Origin: Dasyornis broadbenti
Lineage: Eukaryota > Chordata > Aves > Passeriformes > Dasyornithidae
Length of the DNA stretch: 64,000 bases
Reading direction: 5' to 3'
NCBI GenBank assembly: GCA_013397935.1
Contig: VZRN01004407.1
Span: forward strand, 4,352,829-4,416,828
This document shows positions 13,431 through 27,297 of the stretch, in pieces. A model generated the notes under the pieces. It searched no databases and had not been told where the DNA came from. It was given only the letters and a program-made list of their open reading frames with translations. Within the stretch, counting starts at the first letter, position 1. The number at the start of each line of letters is the position of its first letter. Position numbers and translations under genes: made by a program.

Positions 13431-13800
13431 TTTAACAGCCCAGGCTCCTTCCCCAGCCCCAGCAAGCAGCCCATGCTGTGGTTTATTGTGTGTGCATCTG
13501 GAGCTGGCTGGGCTGGCACGGCCTGGCTGTGCTGGGCTGCTGCTGAGGGGAGGCAGTGCAAGGGACGCTCTTTCTCCCCTGCTGTGGCTATCACATCGCC
13601 TGGGTGACGCTGATACCGGCTCTGGGGAAACTGCAGGCTCCAGCTCCATCGGGAGATAAGCACGGGGTCAGGCACAGAGCTGCCATGGGGTTATGCTGCC
13701 ACAAAGCAGGAGGAAAGCCTCCCTCTCTGATTTTGGCTTAGGCACGGGCTCTGGGGTGACTGCTCGTTCTTCCTGCTGGAGAGCAGAAAGCTGTGGCAAA
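13430..13800. other. GC-richer patch before the microsatellite
   Basis: GC content rises clearly compared with both flanks, and several CpGs survive at about 13595-13670. Open frames occur on both strands over the same bases, which is expected where GC-rich sequence lacks TAA/TAG/TGA, and none gives a recognisable protein. It is too CpG-poor to call an island. Confidence 0.45.
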
Positions 13801-13806
13801 GCCCTA

Positions 13807-13895
13807 TTCCTTCCTTCCTTCCTGCCTTCCATCCATCCATGCGTCCGTCCGTCCGCCCATCCATCCTTCCCTCCCTCCCTCCCTCCCTCCTTCTC
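13807..13895 (+). repeat. Compound tetranucleotide microsatellite (CCTT/CCAT/CCGT/CCCT)
   Basis: Blocks of CCTT, then CCAT, CCGT, CCAT and finally CCCT units follow one another almost without interruption. All units are variants of CCNT. The final block from about 13864 is pure pyrimidine on the plus strand and could form triplex DNA. The array is likely to be length-polymorphic. The CCGT block keeps CpGs, so it is probably a young expansion or one protected from methylation decay. Confidence 0.92.
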
Positions 13896-13899
13896 TATA

Positions 13900-16800
13900 A
13901 GTCTCTCCTGTAGCTGAGGTTACAGGTATTACTCTCATTGTGGGGTGACTGATGAAGGGAAGCAAAATGTTCTACACTTAGGAGAAATAAAAGTAGATAA
14001 AATTCAGGACCGACAACTTCATGTTGTGTGCATACAGTAAAGAATATGCGTTTGGGAAATTTGATCTATTTGCCTCTTTGCTGCCAGTGTGGCATCATCC
14101 ACTGTCCTTTAATAAGTCACACACAGAGCTACTTGATGCATGGTTTTATGAGAGCTATTATTTTAAGAGTTTGTCATTTAAAGATAAGTATTTAGGAACA
14201 TGAGATTTTCATATATTTTTAAAGGAAGTTTTCCCCTTTTTCCATTTTATCACAGGAAACAGCACCTCTAAACACTGTAAGACTTTGTAAAAGGCTCTTT
14301 TTACTCTCAAAAAGTTTTAAACAAGAATCCAGTCATCTTAGTTAATCCCTTTAAACCATGTCCATATTTACTTTTAAGTGGAGTTTCAAATACTTGATGA
14401 GCTGCACTCTTAGTTTAATCAGGACAATTCCCATTGACTGGGAATTACGGCTGAATACTGCTGGGGTTTACCTTGAGTCCTCACAGTTACAACTGGAGAT
14501 GGCAGTGAGGATGATGGGATGTCTGTTGTTAGCATATGCATCTGTCCATGAATAAGTGGGTCCCCCAGGACTGCTTTTAGTCAGCTGCTGGTCTCCTGTC
14601 ACATCTGTGGTGTTCTGTGCTCCCCACAAGGCTTCCAGAAGGGCCCACAGTCATTAAAATAATCAGCATGGGACTTAAAAAATAGCATGTTCACCCTTGT
14701 CTGTTCATCCATGTCTTTTGGAAGAAATGTGGCAATTTGGCAACAGCTTGACCCCTGCTCAGAAGGGCAACAGAGAGGACCAGGCACAACCCCCACCACC
14801 CTGCGGAGGGTTATATGCCCTGAATGAGCAGCTGATCCCCATCCATAGGGCACAGTTTTGTTACTGAAAGCCTGTAAATACAGACAGGACTTCAACAGCT
14901 CTTAGGGGATAATGGGCAGCTACAGTTGGTTGAGCATAGGTGTCTTTGACAGAACTAAAGACTCTTATTAAGCATTACAGCCACTTCCTATGGTTATCTG
15001 CAACCTATAATTTGTGAGAGAAGCATATTTTAATGCTACTGACACACAGACTTTTGTTTTCTAATTTTGATGAAGTAATGGCAACAGACTTTGCACTGCA
15101 GGACAAAAGACAGGCAGATGGAGCACCGTTTCATTATATCGTTACCCTATTTCACCTTCCCTTTCTTGAGGCAAGGGAAAGGTTATTTCATACCACATGG
15201 AACAGTTTGCCCTTGGTCTTCTCTTGTGGCAGATGTATTTGGATCGGAAGTTGCTAGGTCCAAGATGTGGCTGACATTACATTCTGTAAATTATCTAATC
15301 AATGTGCCCTACTCACATTCTCAGAATTTATAAGAAATTTTTGTTACATTTAAAGCTGGATTTTCCTTTGCGTTTTCTGTAACATAGAACAGTTGCTCTC
15401 TGTAATAGTTGGGAAGTTTAATTCAGTAAGTCTCTGTTATAGAGGTGACACTGGGTATTCACGGTATTCTAATGCCCTTCTTGTCTGTCTGTGATAAATC
15501 ATAAATACCTGATGCCTTTATTTTTTATTTTTTTATTTCTTTAATCTATAGCTTTTATTTATCCTGGGGAGCATGAGGAAGCATTTCCTTGACAGAGGAT
15601 GTGAGGTCATCATGCTGAGGAGCCTTCTGTAACTGGATATCTCCCACACCATTGCAGGAATCCCTTTGGATGACTTGGGTGTCCCCTTCCAGGCCCACAT
15701 CCCCAGGTTGGGGAGATGTTTCCTATCTGGTAATATGGTAAGAGAGAAAGGCCTTGCCTCGCTCTCATGATGTTCAGTGCAGGTCACCACAGGGATACAG
15801 AGAAGGCAATTGAAATAATTATAATCTTGCCTGGCTCCTCAGGATAATGCCTGGCCTAGGACACCATGTTCCTTGTGATTTTCCTGACCACGTCTTACTT
15901 GGTCGCATACTGTTTGCGCTTAATGTTAGTGAAGTGAACTGAAAATTATAAAGCTATGGCAAAGATCAGAAGGCAGAAAAAGGTGAGTAAATATAAACAG
16001 TGAAGTGAAAGAATGTGACTGGAGAGCAGTGAGTGCTAAATGGTGTATTTCACAAGAATTTGAGCATGAGCTTCCCTAGGAACCACACACATCTCTGCAA
16101 CACAGCTCTTGTCTCCAGCTAGTCACCCTTTTCCTTGCAGATTAATACTCATTTTAGGACCCCTCAGCTTCTGGCTGCTGCTGGCTCTAAGGTATTTATT
16201 TTCTGAGAGACTGACTTTCACATCATGTAATAAATTGCTGGGATATATGGTGCATGCAGAGAACCGCTGAGTACATTTCAACTAAAAAACCAGACTGGAT
16301 CAATCTCTCTACATAGACATATTTCTTTTTGTGGGAAAAACAAATAGGAAAAAAAAGCTATAGATGATTTTGCTTTTTCTCTAACAAAATTTTTGGTTTT
16401 TTCCCCCACAAAGCAGAAAAAAATTGGTAACATCCTCTCTTTGCTTTTCATTTTCTTTCTGGTAGAAGTTTGTTAAAATTAAACACCTTCAGAATTATTT
16501 TAAGCTTAAATAACTTTAAAGTAGATTTGGATCTGAAATTTAACTAAATCAGAAATGCAAAACCTTTTCTCATTGCTTTCTCCTGATGTTAAAGATTTTT
16601 CATATTATCATGATCCAGTATTTTGAGTTGTTGAGTCACCCTACAGAGTGACTCTGGAGCCCCCATCCACTGTCACAGCTGTGGCAGTTCATACCATACT
16701 GAGATTTCTTCCATGTTCTAACTGTTTTGCAGTATAAATGGGCAAAGGCACTGCTTCTTTGCTTGGTCTCTCTGGAATCATTCAAAAATAAACCAGCACA

Positions 16801-19800
16801 TATCAGATGAACCCTACATGGTTTGTCTCTCAGATTCTTTGCCATCTGGAACAGTTTCCTTTGGCTCAAGAGTTTTTTCCTGGAGCCCCCCCCCCCCCCC
16901 CCAGGCTACTGAAGCATGCTTGTCTCTTCCTCTCTCCTCCCCAAAAACTTCCTTTTGAACATTATGAGTCAGTTATATGTTTCCTTATTATTGTCTGGTC
17001 TCATGGTTGGTCAGAGAACTGTCCCGTGTTAAAGTCTGTCCTGCAACAGTTCTTTAATAGATGATAATCCATTCCAGTGTGCAGTAGGTCCCTAGCCATG
17101 TTAACATTCAGGAAAGCACAGCAGTTCTGCAGCAGATCTTGCAATTATTCCCATTTATCCTGTGCTGGTTTGATTTGCTGTTTTGGTGAATATGAATCAT
17201 AGTCCTTGTGAAGGAAACTAAACCAGAAGTTCTACTTGAGGTACACACCATTGGTGCTTCAATTCCTTTAGGGAGAAAAGAGATCCATAACCTACATTTA
17301 AACCATATGGATTTGGGATGTCCAGTTGAGTAAATCAAACTAAACGCAGTCTGAAGTAAAATGCCAACTCACATGTACTCTAAACGTGACTGTGAGCCCT
17401 CCCAGCCAGCTGCACTGTCCTACTGATCTGCTCTTACTGTGCCTAATGGCTCACTAATGTAGGCAAAGTCAGAGGCGCGTAAAAGGTACAGCAGTTTTAT
17501 ATCATCAGCTTCCTAAAATCAATGAGTTCATAAGTTTCTGAGATCATTTAAGCTCCTGACTTATGTCTTCGGGCAGCTAGCAATATACAAATCGTATAGT
17601 CTACAGTACCTGCAGAGCTGAATTTGTTAGATGGTGTTACAATAATTAATGGATTTGTGTGTGATAAAATGAAGGGGTGAGCAGAGAGATCATCTATCAG
17701 TATTTCACCTATTGAGAGCTATGATTAAGTCCTTGAAGCTTTGAGATGCGGTCAGGCTGCAGAGCAGTTTAGGATAACAAGTGAAGACTTTTATCAGGTC
17801 CAATTAGTCTCTAAAGGAAATTAAGAGAGGCAGAATATAATTACTTGAACTGGAATGTAGCCAGGGTGTTGGGATGATCATTTGCTATATGACCATTAAT
17901 GACTGTGGTAGAAAACTGTGGATTTAATGCCATGAGGTAAATATTCACTCTCACCAAGGAGTCTGCTCGTTAAGAATAATATGAATGCAGTCATAAAAGA
18001 ATGTTAATTGAATCCTGTGTATGGGTGAGCCTTCATCTTCTGAAATCAAGTATCAGTACTAACATCACCCAAAATACATAGAAATGCTGTTTAACATCTG
18101 TTGGGGATAGGAAATGGAAAGGGCTCTCTATAATTTTTTTGGTTCTGATGATAAGGGATGAGATGAAATTTCCATAGTTAGTGCAGACTGGCCTCTTTTG
18201 GATACTACAGAAGCAAACATATTGGGGTGGCAAGCGAAACTGCTAAACAGAATGGATTTAAGGAATGGCTTATCAGAAATACTAGATATAAAAAAAAAGA
18301 TTTTGAGATTTCATGGAAGCCAGAGTGTTTAGCAAATGATGTACTACTGTGCCTTTTGTCCTTCTGTCCTGAAAGTAATAAGATTTTGTACGTCAGTAGT
18401 CTTTCATGCATTTAGATTACCCTTCAATTGAGTTTCATAGTACTCCAAAACAGAAGGATAAACACTATATGATAATTGCTTTACCTTTTACTGCAGTGCA
18501 GCAGATACATTATCAATAGAGGCGTGAAAAAAATAAGTGCTTGACAATGCTTCAGGAATTTGAGGCGGTAAGAACCCAATTTATACGTTTAACATTTGAG
18601 AATTAGAGCTTTAGTCCTATGACTATTTCTGTGCAATACTTAGGTCATCAGCTAGCAAGATGGTTACACACAGCTTTTATACCCAACCTAGCAGTTCATA
18701 TCAATATCCACTAGGATGCTGAGCACTACAGTGGTTGCTAGACTTTGAAGACTTTTAAAATACTTTGCTAGTGAGAGGTGGTTTGCTTAATCAGTGCCCA
18801 CAGTGCCCAGGGCTTCACAGCTGACCTGAAAAATCTGGAATATGTAACTGCTCAGTGTCTCTCTTCGCATAATGCACAGGATCAGTCAGAAAAGTCCTTC
18901 TGCTGAAATAAGAGAGCTGCATCCACAGATGCTCCTACAAGAAAGAGCTTAGAAGAGACATCTCTGAGTCTTTATCCTATTGCTCTTCCTCAATAGTTCC
19001 TGTTGAGGAAGATCCTGGAATTATGTAGTTCAGGTACAAAACAAAATTCTAATATCCACTAATATAGTTTATTGCAAGTTTCTTTCCTTTAGTAGACCTG
19101 GATTTACTCAAGAGGCTCCTGTGCTTGCCAATGTTTTGCAAGAAAGTCTTGATAGACTGTGAAAGACGTTAAATATAGCTTATAAAGCTTGTTGGTAAAG
19201 AACTGGCCACTTAAAAATGCATGAGACTTGATCAAAAACTTGCATATTTCCATGGGATAGTCTCCTTCACACAGCACATGAAGGTTTTATTGAAACTGAT
19301 GAGCTTGTAGGAAGGTTCATCCAAACCCAGAGAAAATGGTAAAGACATCTGTGAATGAGGACAGGGAGAGAGACAGAAAGAGAGAGGGAGTGAAATAGCC
19401 GTCTCTCCTCTTACTGCTTTCCTGAAAGTCCCACAAGCGGTTTTGTGCTTCTGGAAGAGCCAGAGGTAAGAGACCTGTTTGATTTAAATCAAGAGAATCT
19501 TGTTAAAAATATTCAAGCCTCTGAGAGACCTGCTTACATTAGCATGATTGTTTAGTCTGGAAAAAGGACTTCATTGCAGTTAACTTTGGGAGGCCCAGAG
19601 TGCCAGCTGCAACTTCTGCAAAAGGAAATTCCAGCCAGCACAGAGAGTGCTCCTGTTCCATTGCCCAGAGTCGCCTGCGCATGGCCAAGGCTTCTGGAGG
19701 TTTTGAGACCCTCTCACCTACTGCTTTTCTACAGAGTCATAAGACAGAGGTAATAAACACACATCCTTTCTGAAAGAAAGGACCAGATCTGCCTTCTGAG

Positions 19801-20250
19801 GCACCATTGACAACGTTAATAACTTATCTGGCAGAGGACAACCAGAAGAAACCGGATCTGGAACTGGCAAAGAGACCTCAAGGTCAGCCCTGTTTCAGCA
19901 CATTGCATTTCATAATGGAATGTGAACAATAAATCCCATCATGTCTTTAATAATTCAATAGTTAGCATGCTGGGAGAGAAGAAGGTCTGTGGTGTAGTGC
20001 ATCAAGTTTTATGCCATTCTCTTACTTCTGAGCCTGTAAAGGCAGCTAACAGCACTTAACCTAACACTGCTGCTATTGCTACACAGGAAAACATTCATTA
20101 AACTGCATAACTCTGAGAAGAAAACCCTTAATTCATCAAACCATGTACATCAAAGGGGACTCTTTTATAACATCATTACATGAAGGGTATGTTTTTTTCC
20201 CTTTTAACTGAAACTATGACAGGTCAGTCCCTCAGGCACCTTGTAACATT
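13900..20250. other. Noncoding stretch, no gene recognised
   Basis: I recognise no exon, RNA gene or transposon. It holds a C17 run at 16886-16902, a GA-rich tract at about 19360-19397, and an 8-bp hairpin with a 3-base loop at 19764-19782. A good donor-like phrase follows an ATG and eight Lys/Arg-rich codons near 15956-15983 but lacks supporting context. Confidence 0.6.
16886..16902 (+). repeat. C17 homopolymer
   Basis: Seventeen consecutive C residues are present. Long C/G homopolymers are uncommon in vertebrate DNA. The complementary G strand can fold into a quadruplex. The exact length is unreliable in most sequencing chemistries. Confidence 0.9.
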
Positions 20251-20266
20251 GGTGGCCATCCCACAG

Positions 20267-20425
20267 GTTGTGAAGGATTTTATTGACCACGAGGCCTTTC
20301 ATACCGCTGCCTGGAATGAAGAGGAACTTTATGCTAGCAGAAATATACAGGATGTAGTGAGCAAACATGGGAGCTGGAACATGCTACCTTGTGCAGAAAA
20401 GAACCCTCCTGTGTATCCACTGCAG
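20267..20425 (+). other. Weak exon candidate, unknown product
   Basis: After CATCCCACAG (ending at 20266), which resembles a 3' splice site, 53 codons are open before TAA at 20426. The peptide is rich in D/E/K/H/N with two Trp (VVKDF...AAWNEEELY...SKHGSWNM), which is more protein-like than most open frames here. No family is recognised. The end lacks an obvious GT donor, so it would have to be a terminal exon or a fragment. Upstream in-frame sequence is also open to 20180. Chance remains the likelier explanation. Confidence 0.12.
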
Positions 20426-20429
20426 TAAT

Positions 20430-23400
20430 TTAACTGCTCCATGGACCGTCTCTGACATTTTGTGTTGTCGGGTGCTGTGCATGGGCAGCTGACATGCAGG
20501 CATGTCCCCTAGTATTTGTCAGAATAGGAGTTTATGAGAAGCAGATGATGAAGTAAGAATTGGGCAGGTGGGTTGGCTAGAGGGAGGAGTTTTCAATTTC
20601 ATTGTAGTTCCCAAATTTCTTGCTCAGAGCAGCTGAGATGATTAAGCAGAGAGAAGGAGGCAATTTTTTTTACAGGTATAAGCTTATTGAAAATTTCTTC
20701 TTCCACATACTTCTCCTCTGAGCTTCCAAAGGTGTTCTGTTTTACTTCTACTCTATTGCAGCAAAGTGCCCCTACTGAGGCCTTGGAGCAAAGCCACAGT
20801 TCCGTCTTTATTTCTAGCCTCCTTGTATAGATCCGTAAATAAAGTAAACTCCCTTACAGCAGAGTAATCTTCAAGAATGCCTCAGCATAAATAAACTTTT
20901 ATAGCAAAACTATAACCCTTTCCCTGCAACTCAAATGAAGCTCATCTGATTTGTATCTTTTGTTATTATCATTATGGACCACACTGAGAGTGACCAGGTT
21001 CTCCTGTTTCCTGGCAGATAAAACACCCAGTGTACAAGAGATAGCAAGAGGCAGTTCAGTGGCAGTGTAGTGGGCAAAGCCCTCCTGGCACAGGCAAACT
21101 CTTCAGCTGCCTGGACAAGGCACGGTCACGGCTGCTGGGGCTTTCTCTGCTGCCTGCTGAAGTCTGTAGCAAAAGTGAAAACCAAATAGGAAGTAACATT
21201 TAAGTTTGGTTTTAAAATTAAGATGCAAATCTGCTACACAAATATCCTACAGCAGGCAAGTCCAAAGGGAGCATGTTTCATTTTGGATCAGCTTAAATTT
21301 CTTAAACTAACTTCACTGACATTTGTCTTGTGCCAGTTAATTTACTTATGTCTGCTTTACACTCTAACACTAAGCATAGATAAAGTTCTCCACACAAAGG
21401 TTTATGCTCGCATGACAAATCTTAGGCTGTAACAGAAATGTTTTTGTACCACACTGGCCCTGTGCATCAGAACAGCCTCCACTGTGCATGGTTATTTGTT
21501 CTTGGCGGAACATTTGCTGTGTCACAGGCGCGCTGTGTGAAAAACGGGACTAAGCCTTTTGCCAAGGAAGATGCAGAGCAGACTTGAACAGCTGAAGGGA
21601 GGAATGGAGGTAGTTAACACACTGTGGGTAATTTTTAGCTGACCCTGGCTATCTTTCTTTTACCATAAGATATTAATTTAAAATATTTCATTAATAGGGG
21701 TATTAAAAATATAGAGGGATTTTAATGCCCTGTGAAACTCTTAGTGATTTTAGGAGTAGAAGAATAAATCTACTGTAGAAAGTTAATCCAAAAATTTTAG
21801 GGATTTTTTTTCCCCCCAAAATTATCCTTTTCTAATCAGTTCTAATTCTCTCTTTCTTTATAAAGGAGAAAGAATGAGTTTTGTAGAGTATTTTGAGAAA
21901 GGTATAAATTCTCAGTCTTCCCTTCCCAATCCTCCCACATCCCAAACAATGCCTTTACTTGGAGAGTTACATAGTTCACTTATTAAAAAAAGACGTTAGA
22001 GAGTCCCCATTTCTGATACACCCTTTCATCCAGTGTATCACAGTTCCTATCACCCCTTATGCCTGCTTCTGCCTTTCACAACAGATATAGAGATAAAAAT
22101 AAACATGTGCTTCTAGTTCTGCTTTCTAAACCATTAGAAGAACACATAAGCAGAACAATAACATCAATACCTCAGCATTTTTTCCTTTGCACTGTCACGA
22201 CCCAGTGTCTTCTGGGGAGCAGCAGTCACCAGCTCCCCATGCCAGTGGCTGAGCATGGTCTGTAGGGAGGACAAGGGTCAGTCTCCCATCTTTGAGGATG
22301 GAGAAAAAGGCTCCTGCTCGTTTAAGTGCAGGAAGGAAGGCAGTTTTTTCTGTTCTAAAGCAAACTGCAATTTCAAGCTTTCTCTGAATACCTTTCAAGT
22401 ACATCTGCTGTAAAGCCTTTGGAGCCACTGTTATTTACAAAGTAGGAAAGTGCAACCAATGCAGATTATAAGAGCTCTTTTCCAAGAAGAAAGCAGAAGT
22501 ATGCACTCTTCCAGCATCCTACCAGGGCTAAAATTATGGTGGTTGCACTTGTAGGCAGGCAAATAGTCATTTAGCATGGTACTTAGCCTGTACAGTCATG
22601 GTGCTTGCAATGATTAATGCATAGGTTAATTTTCTGTATTTCATTTTAAATAAATGGCCCTTCTGGTTAGTTCTCTGCATATTATGCTATGTGTATGCTA
22701 TGTGCAAAGCCATCCTGGTATATACTGTCCCCAGGCATTACACCACATTCATTTTCCAAGTTTACTCCAATCTTGACCAAACAGAGCAAAGGAAGTATGT
22801 GTAATTTTTTCCTTACCTAGTTATTGTCCCATATGTTTTCATTGTCATTACTTTGCCTTTCAGCTGTTGAGTGAATCAAGTTGCTGGCACTGTTCAGAGT
22901 GATTTCTTCTCCCAGTTTTCTACCTGCACTTACAATGTTAGGTTTCTTGAAAATATTTGCTATCAGAATATTTAAATTTTAGCATTTAAGTATATTTGGG
23001 TCAAATTCAGAACTGAAATAAATAAGTATGAATCTGACAATGATTCCAATATAACCTCAAATAATACATGAATGAGCTGCATACATATGAAACCAGAGAA
23101 TTATTCTGCTGTCCTATGTCCACTATATCCATGATTTATTTTAAATTACTTTGGGTAGGATCACCTTCTTTTAGCATGTCACTATACATGACTGTTTGCG
23201 CGTACAGAAGTTGATCTTATCATAAATAGCTGTGGTGCTTAAAATTCTTTTAAGGTGCATCTTTACATTGTCTTCACAACAAGGTTAGTACCTACATGAG
23301 ATGGAGGCTGCATAAGAAAAGTCTCTGAAATAAAAGCAGAAAAACTTGATTTTCATTGTGACCTGGTACTTCCTCAATGCAACAAAGAAATCTGGTCCTC

Positions 23401-26400
23401 CGTCTCCCTGTTGCCCAGGACATTCTGCCATGCAAGGTCCTGTATTTCACCTGTAACATTTTTATGATGGTTTATTCAACTCCATTCTGTCATTGCAGAG
23501 GGATTAGTGGATTGCTAACTTCTAACATGTCCCTTCCTCGCTTTAAATGACAAATCAACTCACTGGGAGTCAGTCACAAAAACCATTTATTTCTTTAAAT
23601 GCTACCAGGCATCAAGGTCTGTCTCCAGCTACCTTTGTAATTTTGTCCTAGCTCTGCACTTGTCACTCATAAGATCTACAGTTGTGGAAACTGTCAGCAG
23701 TACAGTGGTATAAAATTCAAATAGTCTCTGTGTGGTGGTGTCTGATAAGATAAGAAAAGTTATTTTTTGATTTCAAGATAGTTTGTCTCCTCTGACAGCT
23801 TTCATGTCAGTGTTAAGGAGTTCTTGCACACCATTTGTCTACTTTTAGGAAACAAATATAGTTTAGGAAACAGTTTACTTGATTTTTTTATAGATAATAA
23901 AGTTAACAATAGTGATTTTTAAATTAAATTAGGATTCCTACATGAAATATACTTAATATTCTGATATGTGCATTTTACTGTTACATTTAATCAAGTTTCA
24001 CTCTTTCACTGATAAATATTTAATCAGAGAAGAAACTAATCACATGGTACAGCTTTCACAGAAGTACTGCAATTTTTTCAGTTAGGTGAAATTTTGGGAA
24101 ATGGTAGTGAGGAAGAATATTTTGAAAATTTTAGGTTGCCCTCCTGAAGATCTAGTGTCTTTGGAACGGTGCAGAAAAAACGTAAAATCCATAAAATAAG
24201 ACTTTTGTTCTGCAGTTTCGTCCTAGCTGGGCTCATGTAAGGACAACATTTCCTGCTTGGGAAAAGGCTCTACTTTCTCTTTAACAGAGGTGGTCCTGTT
24301 CTCATTTTCTTTATTTTCTGTTTATTTTGGACCAGCATTTCTAAGGCTCCCATAGTGTGTTACAATCATGAGACTGCAGTACAGGCTTTACCTGCTGCAG
24401 GCAGTGCCCCTCAGTTTTACTAGTATCTATCCTGGGATCAAAAGGTTTTCTCTGAGCAAGGTGAGTGCAATATGCCCTCATAATTCCCTGTAAGATGCTA
24501 TTGCAGAAGAAATCTCGGTTCATACTGTGATAGTTTGTGTTCTTCCATGTATTGCCCAGTCATGCATGAGGTCTCCCAAGTGTCTTTGCTGTGAAGTGGA
24601 GCTCCCCTGAGATTTACTAAATGTGTTCTGGAGCATGCCCCATATGTAAGCTGCCATCTCTGTTCGTACAGCAGCTGTGGTCTCTGCTCTGCAGGGTCCT
24701 GCTTTTAAAAAATAAGTCTCCCTAGGAGTAGGGGTGCAATGAGCAAGCGAGGCTGTGAGGAGATGCTTGGCCACGTTCTGATAAAATATTAATGACATCA
24801 ATTGGAAATCAATGTCAGTTTTATACTCCTTGCAGAGTCAGTGCTAGATTTAAGCTAATGTACAGCACTTCTGAAATACCCAAACGCGCAAAGCCTTACC
24901 TGTTTGCAAGGGAGAACCTCACAGAAATGAACTGCCCCACACAAACCTGTTGCTGAGGGCTCTGTTCTCTCTGACAACAGCATCCACTTCCACAGCCTAA
25001 TTCTTACCCCACTTTATGATCATATTCCTAGCAGTTTCTTTCTTCCTACTGCCCGTGCAGCCGCGCCATAAAATTTTTCCACACATCCCTGCTACCTTTG
25101 CACCATTCCAGGAACTGTGCAAACACACACGTTACCAGGTCTGTATCCTGCATTATCCTATGGGACACAGAGAGGAGCATCTGGTGCTAATGCTGGCCCC
25201 AAGGCAGCAGCACTGCTTGGACCACACCACGTGTGACAGCTGGGATCAGGGCTTTCCTGAGTGCTCAGGTCCTGACTGTCAGGCAGTGCTGGAGGTATGC
25301 TATGACCTTGAAGTCCTGCTGAAAATTATGGTTAAACAGATTAAGAAATTTGCTGTAAGTCATATCCATTTCCATTTTTTCTGTAAAGAGAAGGCAATGT
25401 GTGCTTTTTTCTGAACACGACATAGTGTTCTCTGTTCAGGGGTTTGCTCTGGAAACTAGGTTTACAAACTTTTGCTGGCAGCTTAGAAAAGTGTATCAGC
25501 ATATTTACATTTCCTCAGTATGGAACCTAACTTGGTGCTTGGGCAGGCAAGTTTTGGAAATTTTGGACAAATGTATGGAGAGGCTGCTGGTATCCATTTT
25601 AGCAGCTAATATGCTGAACTTTTAAGTAAGTGAGATTGTGCTGGTATATCTTTTCAAAAGATTGAACTATTTTTTATTACATTGAAGATTTGTTCTTTAT
25701 CAGAATGAAGAACCGAAGAGGTTTAATAAATGCTCTTCTCCCCAGAGTCCTTTCCCTTTGAAAATTCTACCAGCACTGACATCTAAGGGTCCAATTCACA
25801 GACCATGGACTTGGGGACAATGTTCTTCTTTAATGTAAGGAGAGGTCTGACCCAGGCCCCCAGGAGAAGACCCAAAGCCATCATTACATGCAATGCTCAT
25901 CAGCCTTAAGTGCCACACAGCAGACCATTTGAACAGGTTTTGTGTGGGGGTTTTTGTCTTCGGTGTTTCTGTGGTGTGTGACCGAATTGAACTTTATAAA
26001 TATCAAATAGGCCTGTGACCAGACTGCTGTGGCTGCGGTATGTACAAGGGAAAAAGAGAAAGGCACTCTTTGAAACTTATAATTTTCCTCACTTTGCTTT
26101 CTATATATTGTACTTTTAACATTTTAATATCCATGTCTATATATAGAGGCACCTGCCAGTCTCTTTGGCTGCAGCACTTCAGAGATCACAGCTATAGTGT
26201 GCTGGCTCCACTACAACTGGCTTTGTCTTCTGGTTTCTTTTGCCTCAGGTAACTTTTGCATGTAAATATATTTTGCTCCCTGTTCTGTAGAACTGAAGAA
26301 CCACAGACTAGGCAAAATGGGGAGAAGAGCCTGCCAATAATAAGTGGATCTTTCAGAAACATGATTTAAGAAGTCTTGACTGGAAATCAATTAAAGTCCA

Positions 26401-27290
26401 TCACAGAGTATTTGAGCTTCAAGACATTTTAGTACGAAGCTGAGGCGGGGGAAAACACCATCAGGGTCCTTTATAATGGAAAGATCCAGTGTTTTCATAA
26501 AGAGATAAAAGCAGACTTTCCAAGGACAGAACACACTCCCTCGGACTTTTGCACCGGATTCAGACTAAACAACCTGAATTTAGTCGAGATTTTCCTTTCT
26601 CTTTTCACTAAAACCAGCAGTCATGCTGCGCAGATCTGTGTGGTTTGCGTAAAAAGCAAAATCAAGGTGTTTTCTTACATTTCTAATATTAGTTTTAACC
26701 TCTACTCTGTGTATGTCCCAAGCCTGGGGATATCAATAGTACTGTAATCTGCTTGTTTTATCTATGTTCTTCTTCCATGTGTAAGGGTGCTTCTGGTTTT
26801 TTGATAAAAATTCAGCGTGAATTAATTACTCAAAAAGGTTTATATTAAAGAACTGGTCATGTCAATCACATCTGTGGCCTCCTGGCCCATCCTTACCCAG
26901 CCCTTCACAGTATGAGGCTGTTCTGGCAGTACAGCCCCCTGTACATTCTGGTACAGTCATCAAGTGCAGTATGTGATCATAACTGAGAGAAAAAGAAACA
27001 TGACTTGCTTTAAAAGTCATCATATGACTGTAAAATGGTTATTTTATATAATTTTTTGTGTAATTGCTTGAAATTCTCTTGGAGATTATTAATTTCAGAG
27101 GTGTTTTAAGGGGATTGCTTTTAAAAATAGTGGTTAGAAATTAATAAATGCTATGGTTTAGGGGCCCTTCTCCCCTTTTTATTAACAAAATCATAGAACA
27201 ATTAATTTTAACATTTAATCACTGCTTTTTAATTTATTCTTTTTTCTTTAAGAAAGGCCATCATATATTTTATGTGGGTGCTGATACACA
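20430..27290. other. Noncoding stretch, no gene recognised
   Basis: Nothing recognisable is present beyond chance open frames, the longest being 132 codons at 25016-25414 on the plus strand with no motif. An 11-bp direct repeat (ATGCTATGTGT then ATGCTATGTGC) lies near 22684-22705. AT-rich segments such as 23860-24030 have no clear structure. Confidence 0.6.
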
Positions 27291-27297
27291 GTGCCTA

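Noticed and set aside
15956..15983. ATG followed by a short Lys/Arg-rich frame and a GTGAGT donor, as a first coding exon
   Set aside because: Weak start context, no CpG island or promoter nearby, and only nine codons, so it is easily chance.
24402..24461. 60-base phase-0 exon candidate between CTGCTGCAG and CAAG/GTGAGT
   Set aside because: The donor is good but the acceptor's pyrimidine tract is poor and the 20-residue peptide is unrecognised.
25016..25414. 132-codon plus-strand frame as a secreted protein with an N-terminal hydrophobic stretch
   Set aside because: The hydrophobic start resembles a signal peptide, but the rest has no family signature, and no promoter or splice context supports it.
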